From positions 1-7,791 of the forward strand of contig JAYTTN010000179.1 in NCBI GenBank assembly GCA_043745295.1: a stretch of 7,791 nt of DNA, written 5' to 3'. This stretch comes from JALHQU01 sp043745295. Lineage in GTDB: Bacteria > Planctomycetota > Planctomycetia > Gemmatales > Gemmataceae. The position numbers and the translations under genes were made by a program. Shown here piece by piece: positions 5,652-7,791 of the stretch. Position 1 is the stretch's first letter, and each line of letters begins with the position of its first letter. The notes under the pieces were generated by a model. It searched no databases. It had not been told where the DNA came from and worked only from the letters and a program-made list of their open reading frames with translations.

Positions 5652-7643
5652 TCACTCGGCCGTCGGGATGATCTTGAGGTTTCGGATACCGACCGTCGCG
5701 TCCTTGACACAGACCACGAACGCACCGGTCGGGGACCATGAGTGAGGTGTTGGAACCAGAGACGGGTGTTGCCGGCTTTCCCGCTCCATCATCCTCGCCA
5801 CGGCCTTATCGAGTTGGAGGCGGGTTTGCGTTCCGATCCGCTTCTCGTCCGAGCCGCTGGCACCCGGTGCGATCCACGAGACGGATACCCCGGCCGGCGA
5901 CACGCGGAACGTCACCGTCCGCCATTCACCGACCCCGCCAATTGGCCGCGTCGGCAAGAAATCAAGGCCACCGAGAAAGCCTGTCGCGTGCACGGGGTTC
6001 GCGGCCCGAAGGTCCGAGTCGTAGGCGACAATCGCCCGCGCTCGGGACAGCCGCGCCGGTTGCCCCTTCGCCCGCGGGCCGATGGAATCGGTGTACAGGA
6101 GCTGCACGGGCCAAAAGTGCCCGGCGTCGGCCCCCGAACCGGTGTCGGCGCAAATGCCCGCGCCGATCAGCCCGCCCTGGGGGTTTGCGTCCAGTTCGCG
6201 CAACTCGACCGTGAGGAGGTAGTCGGTGATCGGCAGGTCGGGCGTCAACTGGCACCTCCCTTCCCCGACGGAAGTGATGGCACAAACATCCGGATCCACG
6301 GTCGAGGTCGTGACGGTGGGCACGCCCCGCTTGGCTTTGAACCACGCCGGCAGCCCTTTCTCTCCGAGGAATGTCACGGGGCGTTTCTCCAGCAGTTCGT
6401 TCCGCTGGAAGTCCATCACCTGCTCGGCGATCTCGTCGGCGGTCGGTTCGGGGGCGACCGGCGGCCGCTCGCGGAGGGCCATCGCGCCGAGCGCCAGCAG
6501 GGCGACGGCGGCAACGCCGACCGCCACTACGGTCGCCTTCGGCACCAGCCGGAGCCGCCGCCACGCCCGCAGCGTCCGCCGCGGCGGGGCGATGATGAGA
6601 CGCCCGCCCGCCAGGAACAGGTCGAGGTCGTCGGCGAAGGCGTCGGCCGTCTGGTAGCGATCATCGGGGTGCTTCTCCAGCCCTTTGCAGATGATCGCGT
6701 TCAGGGCCGGCGGCAAGTCCGGTTGCACGACGATGGGGGGGGCGAGCGGGTCGGTGGCCACCGCTTCGGTGGGGGCGTTCCGGTCGAACGGCGGCTGGCC
6801 GGTGACGCAGCAGTACAGGGTGGCGGCGAGACCCCACACGTCCGACCGCGCGTCGCACTTGGCCGACCGCTGGGTGGCCTGCTCCGGGGCCAGGAAGCCC
6901 GGCGTGCCCAGCACCGCCCGCGACCCGGTCGGCCCCTCGATGTCGCTCAAGACCTTGGCCATGCCGAAGTCGGCCACCTTCGGGGTCGCGTCGGTCGTGC
7001 GATCGGACAGCAGGATGTTGCTCGGCTTCAGGTCGCGGTGAATCACCCCGGCGCGGTTCGCGGCGGCCACCCCCCGCGCGGCGGCCGACAGCACACGGGC
7101 GGCCACTTGCGGGGCCATCGGGCCGTCGAACAGCAGCCAGTCCGCCACCGACCCGCCCGCGACGTACTCCATGACGAAGTACGGGTCGTCGCCGTCCACG
7201 GCGGCGAACAACCGGGCGACGTTCGGGTGGACCAGCTTGGCGAGCGACCGCGATTCGGTGCCGAACCGGCGGAGGTTCATCGGCGTGCGGGCGTCGGGCC
7301 GGACGAACTTGACGACGACGGCCCGGCCGGCGGCGACATCCCAGGCGCGGTACAGTTCGCCCATCCCACCCCGGCCCAGCCGGTCGATCTCGACGAACCC
7401 GTGATCGGCGGCCAGTCGCGCCTCGCGGGCCGGAGTCTGGACAACCCGGTCCAGCGCCAGTCCCGCCGCGAACGACCGCGTGCCGGCCACGACCGCCAAG
7501 TCCGCCATCCGCGTGGGCGGGTCGGCCCACCGCGTGCGCGACTGGCCGGCCGTGGATACGCCGCACTGCGGACACATCCCCGACGGATCGGCGACGGCCG
7601 CGAGCGGATTCGCGCAGCGGGTGCAGGTGTCGAGCAGGAGCAT
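5652..7643 (-). CDS. Transmembrane serine/threonine protein kinase with N-terminal zinc ribbon and extracytoplasmic domain
   Basis: The 663-aa receptor-like kinase of the PknB type phosphorylates Ser/Thr targets. In order it shows a zinc-ribbon-like N-terminus with 'CTRC' (7-10) and 'CPQC' (24-27), then a full Hanks kinase domain (about 83-345). The kinase has a Gly-rich loop 'LGRGGMGELYRA' (89-100), K112, E130, catalytic loop 'HRDLKPSN' (202-209; D204), 'DFG' (225-227), 'APE' (252-254), D268 and R329. Basic residues precede one membrane helix (about 369-390). A C-terminal region of about 270 residues contains a beta-rich part ('DYLLTVELRELDANP', 'GEWRTVTFRVSPAGVSVSW', 'VGIRNLKIIP') that resembles concanavalin/LamG-like jelly rolls, a weak call. 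All catalytic residues are intact. I chose the ATG at 7643 because the frame upstream to 7787 runs through a promoter-like, AT-richer stretch and a poly-G run and carries no recognisable domain. The small gene downstream is probably in the same operon. Confidence 0.93.
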   Translation of the reverse strand: MLLLDTCTRCANPLAAVADPSGMCPQCGVSTAGQSRTRWADPPTRMADLAVVAGTRSFAAGLALDRVVQTPAREARLAADHGFVEIDRLGRGGMGELYRAWDVAAGRAVVVKFVRPDARTPMNLRRFGTESRSLAKLVHPNVARLFAAVDGDDPYFVMEYVAGGSVADWLLFDGPMAPQVAARVLSAAARGVAAANRAGVIHRDLKPSNILLSDRTTDATPKVADFGMAKVLSDIEGPTGSRAVLGTPGFLAPEQATQRSAKCDARSDVWGLAATLYCCVTGQPPFDRNAPTEAVATDPLAPPIVVQPDLPPALNAIICKGLEKHPDDRYQTADAFADDLDLFLAGGRLIIAPPRRTLRAWRRLRLVPKATVVAVGVAAVALLALGAMALRERPPVAPEPTADEIAEQVMDFQRNELLEKRPVTFLGEKGLPAWFKAKRGVPTVTTSTVDPDVCAITSVGEGRCQLTPDLPITDYLLTVELRELDANPQGGLIGAGICADTGSGADAGHFWPVQLLYTDSIGPRAKGQPARLSRARAIVAYDSDLRAANPVHATGFLGGLDFLPTRPIGGVGEWRTVTFRVSPAGVSVSWIAPGASGSDEKRIGTQTRLQLDKAVARMMERESRQHPSLVPTPHSWSPTGAFVVCVKDATVGIRNLKIIPTAE

Positions 7644-7694
7644 GGGCTTGGCCTGGCGAGAGATCGCGAGCCACACGTTCGTCCAGTTGCGGTA

Positions 7695-7723
7695 ATGATG
7701 GTCTGCCGCCCGTTCGCCGTCAA
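7695..7723 (-). promoter_or_regulatory. Candidate sigma70-like promoter for the kinase operon
   Basis: Read on the minus strand, TTGACG (complement of 7718-7723) matches 5 of 6 bases of the -35 consensus. CATCAT (complement of 7695-7700) matches 4 of 6 of the -10 consensus. The spacer is exactly 17 bp, giving a predicted start near 7688 and a leader of about 45 nt before the ATG at 7643. The sequence just upstream (7721-7760) is AT-richer than the rest of the window. The match is good but made by eye, and planctomycete promoters are poorly defined. Confidence 0.4.
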
Positions 7724-7768
7724 CAAGAAAGTTGTGAATTTGCTGGTGTCTCAGTTTGGCCGTTTGTC

Positions 7769-7784
7769 GGGGGGGGGGGGGGGG
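7769..7784. repeat. Homopolymer run of 16 G at the window edge
   Basis: Sixteen consecutive G residues are followed by CA and then five C at the very end of the window. On the minus strand it gives an artificial proline-rich start to the kinase frame. A run of this length in the last 25 bases is more likely a sequencing or assembly artefact (poly-G from two-colour chemistry) than biology, though a true homopolymer upstream of the kinase promoter cannot be excluded. Confidence 0.9.
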
Positions 7785-7791
7785 CACCCCC

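Noticed and set aside
7644..7787. Upstream 48-residue extension of the kinase
   Set aside because: It begins in the poly-G run, covers a promoter-like stretch and has no conserved content. The zinc-ribbon motif begins right after the ATG at 7643.

Overview
The window is high-GC DNA with strong G/C bias at third codon positions. It carries a serine/threonine kinase with an N-terminal zinc ribbon and a C-terminal extracytoplasmic domain, a Tat-exported carotenoid oxygenase, and REP-like palindromes between genes. Together these suggest a member of the Planctomycetota, probably Gemmata-like. That placement is inferred from gene style and composition, since there is no rRNA or phylogenetic marker here. 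The left edge lies on a perfect palindrome and the right edge runs into 16 G, so the window may be a whole short contig that broke at hard-to-assemble sequence.

Layout from left to right. A perfect 23-bp inverted repeat (1-58) sits just past the 3' end of a leftward DevB/HlyD-type membrane fusion protein gene (66-1289). A 100-bp divergent intergenic region separates it from a rightward three-gene cluster: an MBL-fold cyclic-nucleotide phosphodiesterase-like hydrolase (1390-2139), a DUF2199 protein (2159-2725) and pyrF, type 2 orotidine-5'-phosphate decarboxylase (2722-3573). The last two overlap by 4 nt and both have good ribosome binding sites. A 190-bp intergenic region follows, almost filled by a 147-bp nested inverted repeat (3601-3747) built from four related mini-hairpins. 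Next comes a Tat-signal carotenoid cleavage oxygenase (3764-5227). It converges, with a 7-bp gap, on a leftward pair: a small uncharacterised proline-tailed protein (5235-5624) and, upstream of it, a transmembrane serine/threonine kinase (5652-7643). A sigma70-like promoter candidate for the kinase lies at 7695-7723.

Functionally this is a mosaic of ordinary chromosomal genes rather than one pathway: an exporter subunit, a possible second-messenger hydrolase, pyrimidine synthesis, apocarotenoid chemistry outside the cytoplasm, and a signalling kinase with a partner protein. The most unusual items are the compound REP-like element placed directly in front of the carotenoid oxygenase start, and the kinase and small downstream gene lying in the same frame, separated by one TGA. 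I see no CRISPR array, tRNA, rRNA, transposase or phage gene.
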